This document shows, piece after piece, positions 1 to 7,517 of a stretch of DNA of 64,000 bases. The notes under the pieces were generated by a model. It saw only the letters and a list, made by a program, of their open reading frames with translations, was not told the DNA's origin and ran no database searches. A program made the translations under genes and the position numbers. Position 1 is the stretch's first letter; every line of letters begins with the position of its first letter. Source of the DNA: Usitatibacter sp035624355 (lineage in GTDB: Bacteria > Pseudomonadota > Gammaproteobacteria > Burkholderiales > Usitatibacteraceae); assembly GCA_035624355.1 (NCBI GenBank), contig DASPRQ010000084.1, forward strand, positions 43,969 to 107,968, read 5' to 3'.

Positions 1-105
1 GAGACAGCCGACAACACCTACCAGCTGGCGACCGATACGTTCCTCGTGCGGGACGGGAAGATCCGGATGCAGTCGTTCGCAGCCAAGACCACGCCCCGCG
101 GCTGA
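1..105 (+). CDS. C-terminal fragment of an unidentified protein, possibly NTF2-like
   Basis: Only the last 34 codons are inside the window; the frame runs from the first base to a TGA. The visible end reads TYQLATDTFLVRDGKIRM and then a short polar tail. The strand-turn pattern around FLVRDGKIR is reminiscent of the last beta strands of small SnoaL/NTF2-like proteins, but this is a weak impression from too little sequence, so no function is assigned. It runs convergently towards topA, with about 29 bases between the two stops and no clear terminator hairpin. Confidence 0.5.
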   Translation, partial: ETADNTYQLATDTFLVRDGKIRMQSFAAKTTPRG

Positions 106-134
106 GCGGGGCGGCGCCCGGGCGAAGGGCGCCG

Positions 135-2618
135 CTAGGCGGCCTTGCGCATGCGTCCCCGGCCGGTCGCCTTGCCCTTCTTCGCCTTGGCGTCCAGGAG
201 CTCCACGGCCTCCTCGAGAGTGACGCTCGCGACGCGGTCCTTGTCGGGAAGCGTGGCGTTCACCCTGCCGTGCTTCACGTAGGGCCCGTAGCGGCCCGAG
301 TAGAGGGCCACGGGCTGGCCGTCCTGCGGGTGCTTGCCGAGGACCCGCAGCGCACCGCGGGCGCCGAAAGTCTTCGGCTCCTTCAGCAGGGCCACGGCGC
401 GCTCGAGCCCGATGTCGAAGACGCTCTCGTCCTTCGGGATGGACTTGAAGTGCCCGTCGTGGCTCACGTAGGGCCCGAAGCGGCCGATCGCGGCCACCAC
501 CTTCTTGCCGTCCTCGGGGTGGGGGCCCAGCTCGCGCGGCAGGGCGAGGAGCTTGAGCGCCGTCTCGAGCGTGAGCGCCTCGGGGGGAATGTTCTTCGGC
601 ACCGAGACGCGCTTGGGCTTCGTGTCTCCTTCGGGCTCGCCCAGCTGCACGTACGGGCCGTAGGGCCCCTGCATCGCCCAGATGGTCTTGCGCGTGGCCG
701 GGTCGACACCCAGCTCGCGTCGGGCCGGCTCGCCGCCTTCCGCGCCGTCGAGGTTGCGCGTGTAGTCGCACTCGGGATAGCCGGCGCACCCGATGAAGCG
801 GCCGCGCCGGCCGAGCCGGATGGTGAGGTGATGCTTGCCGCACTTCGGGCACATCTCGTCGAGCTGCTCCTGGGTGACGTCCTTCCGCGAGACCGATTCC
901 TTCTCGCCGATCTGGGCGGAGAAGTCCTTCCAGAACTTCTCGAGCATCGGCACCCACTCCTCCTTGCCGTTGGAGATGTCGTCGAGCTCGTCCTCGAGCT
1001 TGGCGGTGTACTCGTAGTCGACCCAGTGGGCGAAGTGCTCGGTGAGGAACTTGTTGACGATGCGCCCGACGTCGGTGGGGGTGAAGCGCTTCTTGTCGAG
1101 GATCACGTACTCGCGGTTCACGAGCGTCGAGATGATCGAGGCGTAGGTGGAGGGCCGGCCGATGCCGTACTGCTCGAGCGCCTTCACGAGGCTCGCTTCC
1201 GAGTAGCGCGGGGGCGGCTGGGTGAAGTGCTGCTCTCCGCGCAGCTTGTCGATCTTCACCGCGTCGCCCGGCTCGAAGGCCGGCAGGCGCTTCTCCTCCT
1301 CCTCGACGGCGTCGTCCTGGTCCTCGTGGTAGACGGCGTAGAAGCCGGGGAAGACCATCGTCTGCCCGTTGGCGCGGAAGACGTTGCCCGCGCCGCCGAC
1401 GGTGAAATCCACGGCCACCGTGTCGAACCTGGCCGGCGTCATCTGGGAGGCGATGGCGCGCTTCCAGATCATCTCGTAGAGCTTGCGCTGCTCGTCGTTC
1501 AGGTAGCGTGCGACCGATTCGGGCGTGCGGGCGACGGAGGTCGGGCGGATCGCCTCGTGGGCTTCCTGCGCGTTCTTGGCGCTGCTGCGGTACTCGACGG
1601 GGGCCTTCGGCAGGTACTCGGAGCCGAAGTTCTTCGTGATGTAGCCGCGCATCTCGGCGAGCGCCTCCTTCGAGAGCGTCACCGAGTCCGTGCGCATGTA
1701 GGTGATGAGGCCGGTCACGACCCTTCCGACGGCCACGCCCTCGTACAGGCCCTGCGCGACCTTCATGGTGCGGTCGGTCGAGAAGCCGAGCTTGCGCACC
1801 GCCTCCTGCTGCAGCGTCGAGGTGGTGAAGGGCGCGGCCGGGGAGCGGAGCTTGCGCTTCTTCTCGACCTCCTTCACCTTCGCCTTGCCCTCGCCGTGCT
1901 CCTCGAGGAAGGCGCGCACCTCGGCCTCGCGCTCCGCGCCCGGGATCGCGAACTGCTCGAGCTTCTCGCCCTTGAAATGGGTGAGGCGGGCGCTGAAGGC
2001 GATGCGGTCCTTCTCGGCGTCGAAATGCACCGTCCAGTATTCCTGCGTCCTGAACCGCTCGATTTCCTGCTCGCGCTCGACGATGAGGCGCAGGGCCGGG
2101 CTCTGCACGCGGCCGGCGGAGAGGCCCCGGCGGATCTTCTTCCACAGCAGGGGCGAAAGGTTGAAGCCGACGAGGTAGTCGAGCGCCCGGCGCGCCTGCT
2201 GCGCGTTCACGAGGTCCATCGAGATGCCGCGCGGGTGCCTCACCGCGTCCTTGACGGCGCCTTCGGTGATCTCGTAGAAGACGACCCGCTTGAGCTTCTT
2301 GTCCTTGAGCGCCTTGCGGGACTTGAGGATCTCGGACAGGTGCCATGCGATGGCCTCGCCCTCGCGGTCCGGGTCCGTCGCGAGGAGCACGGTGTCGGCG
2401 GACTTCACCGCCTTCGCGATGGCGTCGACGTGCTTGGTGTTGCGCTCGATGAGCTCGTACTTCATCCGGAAGTTGTCGTCCGGGTCGACGGCGCCGGTCT
2501 TGGGCACGAGGTCGCGGACGTGCCCGTAGGAGGCGAGGATGTCGAAATCCTTTCCGAGATATTTCTTGAGCGTTTTCGCCTTCGAGGGCGACTCGACGAT
2601 GAGCAGATTCGCGGCCAT
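135..2618 (-). CDS. topA: DNA topoisomerase I
   Basis: Type IA topoisomerase that relaxes negative supercoils by nicking and passing single strands. The 827-residue product opens with a Toprim domain (LLIVESPSKAKTL at residues 5-17). The catalytic tyrosine is Y307 in GLITYMRTDS. A single four-cysteine zinc ribbon (CPKCG ... CAGYPEC) lies near residues 590-617. After it come several topoisomerase C-terminal repeats (GPYGPYVQLGE, GRFGPYVSHDG, GRYGPYVKHGR) and a basic lysine-rich tail. An ATG nine codons upstream is also in frame, but it sits on a TATAGAAT -10-like sequence, so the ATG at 2618 that begins MAANLLIVES is preferred. It follows dprA on the same strand, separated by about 60 bases. 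In many relatives a smg/DUF494 gene lies here; none is present. Confidence 0.97.
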   Translation of the reverse strand: MAANLLIVESPSKAKTLKKYLGKDFDILASYGHVRDLVPKTGAVDPDDNFRMKYELIERNTKHVDAIAKAVKSADTVLLATDPDREGEAIAWHLSEILKSRKALKDKKLKRVVFYEITEGAVKDAVRHPRGISMDLVNAQQARRALDYLVGFNLSPLLWKKIRRGLSAGRVQSPALRLIVEREQEIERFRTQEYWTVHFDAEKDRIAFSARLTHFKGEKLEQFAIPGAEREAEVRAFLEEHGEGKAKVKEVEKKRKLRSPAAPFTTSTLQQEAVRKLGFSTDRTMKVAQGLYEGVAVGRVVTGLITYMRTDSVTLSKEALAEMRGYITKNFGSEYLPKAPVEYRSSAKNAQEAHEAIRPTSVARTPESVARYLNDEQRKLYEMIWKRAIASQMTPARFDTVAVDFTVGGAGNVFRANGQTMVFPGFYAVYHEDQDDAVEEEEKRLPAFEPGDAVKIDKLRGEQHFTQPPPRYSEASLVKALEQYGIGRPSTYASIISTLVNREYVILDKKRFTPTDVGRIVNKFLTEHFAHWVDYEYTAKLEDELDDISNGKEEWVPMLEKFWKDFSAQIGEKESVSRKDVTQEQLDEMCPKCGKHHLTIRLGRRGRFIGCAGYPECDYTRNLDGAEGGEPARRELGVDPATRKTIWAMQGPYGPYVQLGEPEGDTKPKRVSVPKNIPPEALTLETALKLLALPRELGPHPEDGKKVVAAIGRFGPYVSHDGHFKSIPKDESVFDIGLERAVALLKEPKTFGARGALRVLGKHPQDGQPVALYSGRYGPYVKHGRVNATLPDKDRVASVTLEEAVELLDAKAKKGKATGRGRMRKAA

Positions 2619-2643
2619 GGATTCTTTCGCGGAGTCCCTTTTC

Positions 2644-2651
2644 ATTCTATA
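2644..2651 (-). promoter_or_regulatory. Putative -10 element of topA
   Basis: The minus strand reads TATAGAAT about 26-33 bases before the preferred topA ATG. It contains two overlapping -10-like hexamers, TATAGA and TAGAAT. No convincing -35 is visible upstream in this GC-rich stretch. Assignment rests on position and similarity to the sigma-70 -10 only. Confidence 0.3.
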
Positions 2652-2680
2652 ACGGCGACCCGACCGGGCCCTGACCCGGA

Positions 2681-3775
2681 TCAAGGCCCCCCGATGCGCT
2701 GGAACAGCGCGCCCGGCAGCGCCGCGACGCGCCCCTCGAGCTCGAGCGCCGAGATGCGCGCGGCCACACTCGCGGCTCCGAGGCCGCTGCGCTTCGCGAG
2801 CTGATCGAGTGAGACCGGATCCCGCCCCATTGCGTTCAGCAGGCCGTCGCGATCGTCGGGAGCGGCCGCCTCGACGGCCTGCGCGCCGCGCTCCCAGCGC
2901 AGCTCCTCGAGCACGTCGAGCGCGCATTCGGCGAGCTTCGCTCCTTCCTTGATGAGCCAGTGGCATCCCTTCGACAGCGGCGAGTGGATCGACCCCGGCA
3001 TCGCGAACACGTCGCGCCCCTGTTCCAGCGCGTGGCGCGCGGTCGTGAGCGAGCCGCTGGGCAGGCCCGCCTCGACCACGAGCACGCCGAGGGACATGCC
3101 GGTGATCAGCCGGTTGCGGCGCGGAAAATTTCCCGGCCGGGGCGGCGTGCCCACGGGGAACTCGGACACCAGGCACCCGTCGCGCTCGAGGGCCGCGGCG
3201 AGCCTGCCATGGTCGGCCGGATAGCACGCCTCGGGCCCGGTGCCCATCACGGCGACGCTCGACCCCGGGCCCCGCAGCCCTCCGCGATGCGCCGCCGCAT
3301 CGATGCCCATCGCGAGCCCGCTCACGATCGCGAGGCCCGCGCGGGACAACGCCTCGGCGAAGGCCTCCGCGTCCTCGCGGCCCTGGGCGGTCGCGTTGCG
3401 GCTCCCCACGATCGCGAAAGCCTCCTGCGCGAGGCGCTCCGCGTGGCCGGCGACGTAGAGAAGGGGCGGCGGATCCTCGATCTGCAGGAGCCGGGGAGGA
3501 TAGCGGGCGTCGCCCAGCGCGACGACGTCATGGCCGGGGGCCTCGAGCCATCGCAACGTCGCCTCGAGCAAGGAGGCCTCGCAGCCGCGGGCGAAGGCCA
3601 CCGCGATGCCCGGGCCTGCGATGGCCGCGACCCGCGCCGGGTCCTCGGCGAGGAGCGACTGCGGCGTGCCGCAGGCCACGAGCAGCTTGCGCAGCGTGCG
3701 CGGAGGCACGCCGGGCACCAGGCAGACGCGCAGCCACGAGACGACGTCTGGGCAGGCGCGAGCAGGCGGGTCCAC
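2681..3775 (-). CDS. dprA: DNA-processing protein DprA
   Basis: DprA (Smf) binds incoming single-stranded DNA during natural transformation and loads RecA. The product is 364 residues. An N-terminal helical region (about 1-75) precedes a Rossmann-like core with IVGSRNATAQGREDAE near 122-137 and VSGLAMGIDAAAH near 151-163, followed by the GTP-PRPGNFPRRNRLITGMS signature. A winged-helix-like C-terminal domain (LLNAMGRDPVSLDQLAKRSG onward) ends the protein. The start is a GTG; no ATG lies at a suitable place before the conserved core. It sits between the LysM gene and topA on the same strand, the usual betaproteobacterial order. The type IV pilus genes elsewhere in the window make a role in DNA uptake reasonable, but competence is not shown by sequence. 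Confidence 0.95.
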   Translation of the reverse strand: MDPPARACPDVVSWLRVCLVPGVPPRTLRKLLVACGTPQSLLAEDPARVAAIAGPGIAVAFARGCEASLLEATLRWLEAPGHDVVALGDARYPPRLLQIEDPPPLLYVAGHAERLAQEAFAIVGSRNATAQGREDAEAFAEALSRAGLAIVSGLAMGIDAAAHRGGLRGPGSSVAVMGTGPEACYPADHGRLAAALERDGCLVSEFPVGTPPRPGNFPRRNRLITGMSLGVLVVEAGLPSGSLTTARHALEQGRDVFAMPGSIHSPLSKGCHWLIKEGAKLAECALDVLEELRWERGAQAVEAAAPDDRDGLLNAMGRDPVSLDQLAKRSGLGAASVAARISALELEGRVAALPGALFQRIGGP

Positions 3776-3845
3776 GGCGGCGCGGCTTCATCGGAGGCGG
3801 AGTTCCGATCAACGCGGACGGGCCGCGGCGCGCTGACGACCGCCC

Positions 3846-3876
3846 GGAAAACGAAGGGGGCCGCCGGGCCCCCTTT
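3846..3876 (-). terminator. Rho-independent terminator after the LysM gene
   Basis: On the minus strand AAGGGGGCC, a four-base loop and GGCCCCCTT form a perfect 9-bp stem (3854-3875). It is followed by CGTTTTC. It lies 23 bases past the LysM stop and before dprA, so dprA is probably transcribed partly or wholly on its own. Confidence 0.7.
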
Positions 3877-3898
3877 CTCCCGAAGGGTCGCGCGACGC

Positions 3899-5128
3899 TC
3901 AGGGCGTGCGCACGACGTCGCCGACGTAGATCGGCTTCGTGGCGCGCATCACGATCGCGTAGGACATCTTCTCGAACACCCGGAAGACGAACACGATGCC
4001 GTTGCGCTCGTCGGGAAGCTTGATCTCGCTGCTCGTCGACAGGACCGCGCCTGGCTTCTGCTGGTCAGGACTGGGCACGGGCGGCTCCGGAACCACCGGC
4101 ACGGGCTTCACGTCGATGCCTTTCATCCAGCCGGTGTCGAAGATCGGGCCCGTGTCGTGGCCGTTGTGCCCGATGAGCGCACCGCGGTGGTAGCTCGCGA
4201 GCACGTGGCCCACCTCGAGGCCGTCGCGCGAGCCGCGGTTGATCGTCACGATCTGGAACTGCCCGATCTCGGCCACGCCGCCTTCGACCGACATGATCTC
4301 GCCGGCGATCGGCTTGTCCGGGGCATGGGGGACGTAGCTGGGGAAGCTCGACTCGCGGGCGGGCGCGAGCCGGTCCCCGCGGTTGATCTCCTGCGCTTCC
4401 CGGATGATCTGCAGCGTCGTCGGATTGCCGTAACGCCGCACCCGGGCATCCCCGAGGTACTGCGCCTCGATTCCCAGGAGCTCGCCCGTCTCGGGGTCGT
4501 GAAGTGCCGTGCCCGGCCGGAAGACTTGCCAGTTGACGCCGTCCGCGGGCGCGATGCGATCCGCGTAGGCGATTTCGCCGGCGCTCACCATCACGCGTCC
4601 TTCCTCGGTCGCGACGATCGTCGGAGCGTTGTCCATCGCGCCTTCCTCCACGACGAGGGGCTGCGAGAGGAAGGGGCCGATGGCGCTGCCCGGGATCGTG
4701 GGGATCGCGGTCTGCAGCGGCTCCACGCGCACCCGCGGCTCGAGCTTCACGACGTTCGCCGCGGCGACGTCGCTTCCGCCGCCCACGAGCGACAGGCGCG
4801 GTCCCCCCTCGGCGGTGCGGTCGAGGTGGATCACGTCGCCCGGGTAGATCCAGTGCGGGTTCTTGATCTCCTCGCGGTTCAGCCGCCAGATCTGCGGCCA
4901 TTTCCACGGGTCCTTCAGGAAACGCGCCGAAATGCCCCAGAGCGTGTCGCCCTTCACGACCGTGTAGTCCGTCGGGGCGTTCGGCTGCAGGTCGGCCTGG
5001 GTCACGTGGTCCGCGGAACCCGCCTGGGATGCCCCTTTTCCGTCCTGCGCCGGCATGCCGTCGGCCATCAGACAGACCGGAACCAAACTGGCCAGGGCCG
5101 CGACTAAAGCTATAATTGTCTTTCGCAT
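3899..5128 (-). CDS. Exported LysM-domain protein
   Basis: A 409-residue secreted protein with one LysM peptidoglycan-binding domain, routinely found between dprA and def in betaproteobacteria. The N-terminus MRKTIIALVAALASLVPVCL is a signal peptide. A LysM module follows at roughly residues 50-105 (YTVVKGDTLWGISARFL ... PHWIYPGDVIHL). The remaining 300 residues have no motif I can name; they contain repeated short beta-like stretches such as GVAEIGQFQIVTINRGSRDG. A GTG four codons upstream is possible, but the ATG gives a cleaner signal peptide. It probably anchors in or inspects the cell wall; no enzymatic residue was recognised. It is divergent from def. Confidence 0.9.
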   Translation of the reverse strand: MRKTIIALVAALASLVPVCLMADGMPAQDGKGASQAGSADHVTQADLQPNAPTDYTVVKGDTLWGISARFLKDPWKWPQIWRLNREEIKNPHWIYPGDVIHLDRTAEGGPRLSLVGGGSDVAAANVVKLEPRVRVEPLQTAIPTIPGSAIGPFLSQPLVVEEGAMDNAPTIVATEEGRVMVSAGEIAYADRIAPADGVNWQVFRPGTALHDPETGELLGIEAQYLGDARVRRYGNPTTLQIIREAQEINRGDRLAPARESSFPSYVPHAPDKPIAGEIMSVEGGVAEIGQFQIVTINRGSRDGLEVGHVLASYHRGALIGHNGHDTGPIFDTGWMKGIDVKPVPVVPEPPVPSPDQQKPGAVLSTSSEIKLPDERNGIVFVFRVFEKMSYAIVMRATKPIYVGDVVRTP

Positions 5129-5192
5129 GGCGGCACTCACTTGTGGATATGGCGCTCGGGACCCATATTGAGAAAAGGGTTACGCCCCCTTT

Positions 5193-5223
5193 TTCAAGTA
5201 GTGCGGTAGATTCTGCACATAAT
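5193..5223 (+). promoter_or_regulatory. Putative def-fmt promoter
   Basis: A CATAAT -10-like hexamer (5218-5223) lies 21 bases before the def start in a locally AT-rich stretch. A weak TTCAAG -35 candidate is 19 bases upstream, longer than the ideal spacer. This is the only plausible promoter in the divergent gap with the LysM gene. Confidence 0.35.
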
Positions 5224-5244
5224 TTCTTCAATTAGCAAGCTTTT

Positions 5245-5748
5245 ATGGCGATTCTCGAGATCCTCCAATACCCCGACCCGCGCCTGAACGTCTCTGCGGA
5301 GCGCGTCGAAAAGATCGATGCGGCGACCCGCAAGCTGATCGACGACATGGCCGAAACGATGTACGCCGCCCCCGGCGTGGGCCTCGCGGCCAGCCAGGTG
5401 GACGTGCACAAGCAGGTCATCGTGATCGACGTGAGCGAGGACCGCAGCGACCTGCGCGTGCTCATCAATCCCGAGATCACGCGCCGCGAAGGCCTCGCGG
5501 CGAGCCAGGAAGGATGCCTTTCGGTTCCCGGCATCTACGACAACGTCGAGCGCGCGGAGAGCGTCACGGTCACGGCGCTCGATCGCAACGGCTCGCGCTT
5601 CACGCTCAACGCCTCCGGAGCCCTCGCGGCCTGCATCCAGCACGAGATGGACCACCTGGAGGGCAAGGTCTTCGTGGACTACCTCTCGGAGCTCAAGCAG
5701 AACCGCGTGAGGGCCAAGCTCAAGAAGCGGCAGCGCAAGGCGGCCTGA
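5245..5748 (+). CDS. def: Peptide deformylase
   Basis: Removes the N-formyl group from nascent proteins, using a metal ion (usually Fe2+). All three family motifs are present in the 167-residue product: GVGLAASQ (motif 1), EGCLSVPG with metal ligand C91 (motif 2), and QHEMDHLEG with H133, catalytic E134 and H137 (motif 3). Length is normal. It is the first gene of a def-fmt pair, so adding and removing the formyl group of Met are encoded together. No strong Shine-Dalgarno sequence is visible before the ATG. Confidence 0.98.
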   Translation: MAILEILQYPDPRLNVSAERVEKIDAATRKLIDDMAETMYAAPGVGLAASQVDVHKQVIVIDVSEDRSDLRVLINPEITRREGLAASQEGCLSVPGIYDNVERAESVTVTALDRNGSRFTLNASGALAACIQHEMDHLEGKVFVDYLSELKQNRVRAKLKKRQRKAA

Positions 5749-5762
5749 CGTCCGCTTCCGCC

Positions 5763-6713
5763 TTGCGCGTCGTCTTCGCAGGCACTCCCGACTTCGCTGC
5801 GACGGCCCTCGAGGCGATCCTCGCCGCGGGACATCGGGTCCCACTGGTCCTCAGCCAGGCCGACCGCCGCGCGGGGAGGGGAATGCGCGTCTCCGAGAGC
5901 GCCGTGGCCCAGGCGGCGCGCCGCCGCGGCCTGGAACTGCTCAAGGTCGAGACGCTGAAGGACGAGACGGCGCGCGCGGCGATCGCGGCCGCGGCGGGCG
6001 ACGTGATGGTCGTCGCGGCCTTCGGCCTCATCGTTCCCGAGCCGGTGCTCGCCATTCCCCCGCGCGGCTGCCTGAACATCCACGCGTCGCTCCTGCCCCG
6101 CTGGCGCGGTGCCGCGCCGATCCAGCGGGCCCTGCTCGCGGGCGACGAGGCCACGGGGATCACGATCATGCGCATGGACGCCGGCCTCGATACCGGCCCG
6201 ATGCTGTTGCGCAGGCCGCTCGCGATCGGCGCGCGGGACACCGCGGGCACGCTCGCCGCATCGCTCGCGTCGCTGGGGGCGCGCTGCATCGTGGAAGCCC
6301 TCGCTTCGCTCGACCGCCTCGTGCCGGAGCCGCAGGACGGTGCGCTCGCGACCTACGCGGGGAAAGTGGACAAGGCCGAGGCGGGCATCGATTGGAGCCG
6401 CACGAACGTGGAGGTGGACCGGCAGATCCGCGCATTCGACCCGGTGCCGGGCGCCCGCACGCGCGTCGACGACGAGGCGCTCAAGATCTGGGCGGCGCGC
6501 CCCGAAAGTCCGAGCGGCGCTCCGGGGCGCATCCTCGAGGCCGGGGACGCCGGGATCGTCGTCGCGTGCGGCGAAGGAGCCCTACGGATCACGTGCCTGC
6601 AGCGTGCGGGCGGCAAGCGCCTGGAGGCGGCTGCCTTCCTTCACGGATACCCGCTGCGGGCCGGGCAAAGCCTGGAAAGCCTGCCCGAGCCGGGGTCGGC
6701 CGGCGTGAGCTGA
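5763..6713 (+). CDS. fmt: Methionyl-tRNA formyltransferase
   Basis: Formylates initiator Met-tRNA using 10-formyltetrahydrofolate. The 316-residue product begins with RVVFAGTPDFAATALEAIL. It holds the catalytic block NIHASLLPRWRGAAPIQRA with N105 and H107, and RMDAGLDTGPM with the third catalytic residue, an aspartate. A C-terminal OB-like domain follows from about residue 205. The frame has no ATG in the right place. The TTG 15 bases after the def stop matches the family N-terminus and is chosen. It has no Shine-Dalgarno, so it is probably translated by coupling to def. Confidence 0.95.
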   Translation: MRVVFAGTPDFAATALEAILAAGHRVPLVLSQADRRAGRGMRVSESAVAQAARRRGLELLKVETLKDETARAAIAAAAGDVMVVAAFGLIVPEPVLAIPPRGCLNIHASLLPRWRGAAPIQRALLAGDEATGITIMRMDAGLDTGPMLLRRPLAIGARDTAGTLAASLASLGARCIVEALASLDRLVPEPQDGALATYAGKVDKAEAGIDWSRTNVEVDRQIRAFDPVPGARTRVDDEALKIWAARPESPSGAPGRILEAGDAGIVVACGEGALRITCLQRAGGKRLEAAAFLHGYPLRAGQSLESLPEPGSAGVS

Positions 6714-6896
6714 GCACAAGTCATTGATTAGATGGGATATGTTACGATTCGGCGGGTCGAGGAATCGCTGGCAAGTCCTTGAGAATGGTGGTAAATTGAC
6801 CGGCGCTGCCATTGTGTCTCGAAGTTGCCACAAGTGTTGTGGAAATGCGTCGGCGGGCGCCGGCGAGAGACCGCGAAGTGGCCGCCAAATGACTCG
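6714..6896 (+). other. Gap between fmt and the DUF4390 gene, no gene seen
   Basis: About 180 bases, less GC-rich than the surroundings, with short AT-rich tracts such as GGTGGTAAATTGACC. They could hold the promoter of the DUF4390-ntrYX operon, but no -35/-10 pair is convincing. In many relatives htpX and/or rsmB lie between fmt and DUF4390. Neither is here, and I see no remnant of either. Confidence 0.4.
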
Positions 6897-7517
6897 ATGA
6901 GCTTCGCCGAGATTTTCTCGTCCTCGCTCCGGGCGCGTCCCGGATGGCTTCGCATCGCGCTGCGGGCGCTGATGCTCGCGATCGGGCTCGCCCATGTTCC
7001 GGCCGCGATGGCCGACGGCATCGACGTGAAGAGCGCGAAGGTCGAGCCCGACGACGACGGCTGGCAGGTCGAGGCGGTGTTCGACGTGCAGTTCAGCCCG
7101 CGCCTCGAGGAGGCGGTGAACCGCGGCGTCCCGCTCTATTTCATCGTCGAGTTCGAGCTGTCGCGGCCGCGCTGGTACTGGTTCGACGAGAAGCCCGTTC
7201 AGGCCTCGCAGACCTACAAGATCAGCTACACGCCCCTGCTGCGGCAGTACCGCCTGTCCGTGGGCAACGTCTACCAGAACTTCACGCGCTTCGAGGAAGT
7301 CACGCGCGTGCTTTCGCGCCTGCGCGGATGGCACGTCGCGGACCGCGGCGCGATCCGCAAGGACGGCACCTACCAGGCGGCGCTGCGCATGCGGCTCGAC
7401 ACCGGACAGCTTCCCAAGCCCTTCCAGCTGAACGCCATCGCCTCGAGCGACTGGACGCTCGCCTCCGACTGGCACCGCTGGACGATCGCCCCGCCGGGAC
7501 AATCGCAGCATCCATGA
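6897..7517 (+). CDS. DUF4390 domain protein
   Basis: A 206-residue protein of unknown function that in betaproteobacteria almost always precedes the NtrYX system. The N-terminus (SFAEIFSSSLRARPGWLRIALRALMLAIGL) contains a hydrophobic segment ending in VPAAMADG, best read as a long signal peptide. The mature part carries the family traits SPRLEEAVNRGVPLYFIVEFEL and RYYW-like aromatic clusters (RPRWYWFDEKPVQ). The ATG at the start of MSFAEIF is chosen over an upstream in-frame ATG because the latter adds a non-conserved basic stretch. Its last codon overlaps the ntrY start (ATGA), so the two are translationally coupled. A periplasmic partner of NtrY is an inference only. Confidence 0.85.
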   Translation: MSFAEIFSSSLRARPGWLRIALRALMLAIGLAHVPAAMADGIDVKSAKVEPDDDGWQVEAVFDVQFSPRLEEAVNRGVPLYFIVEFELSRPRWYWFDEKPVQASQTYKISYTPLLRQYRLSVGNVYQNFTRFEEVTRVLSRLRGWHVADRGAIRKDGTYQAALRMRLDTGQLPKPFQLNAIASSDWTLASDWHRWTIAPPGQSQHP

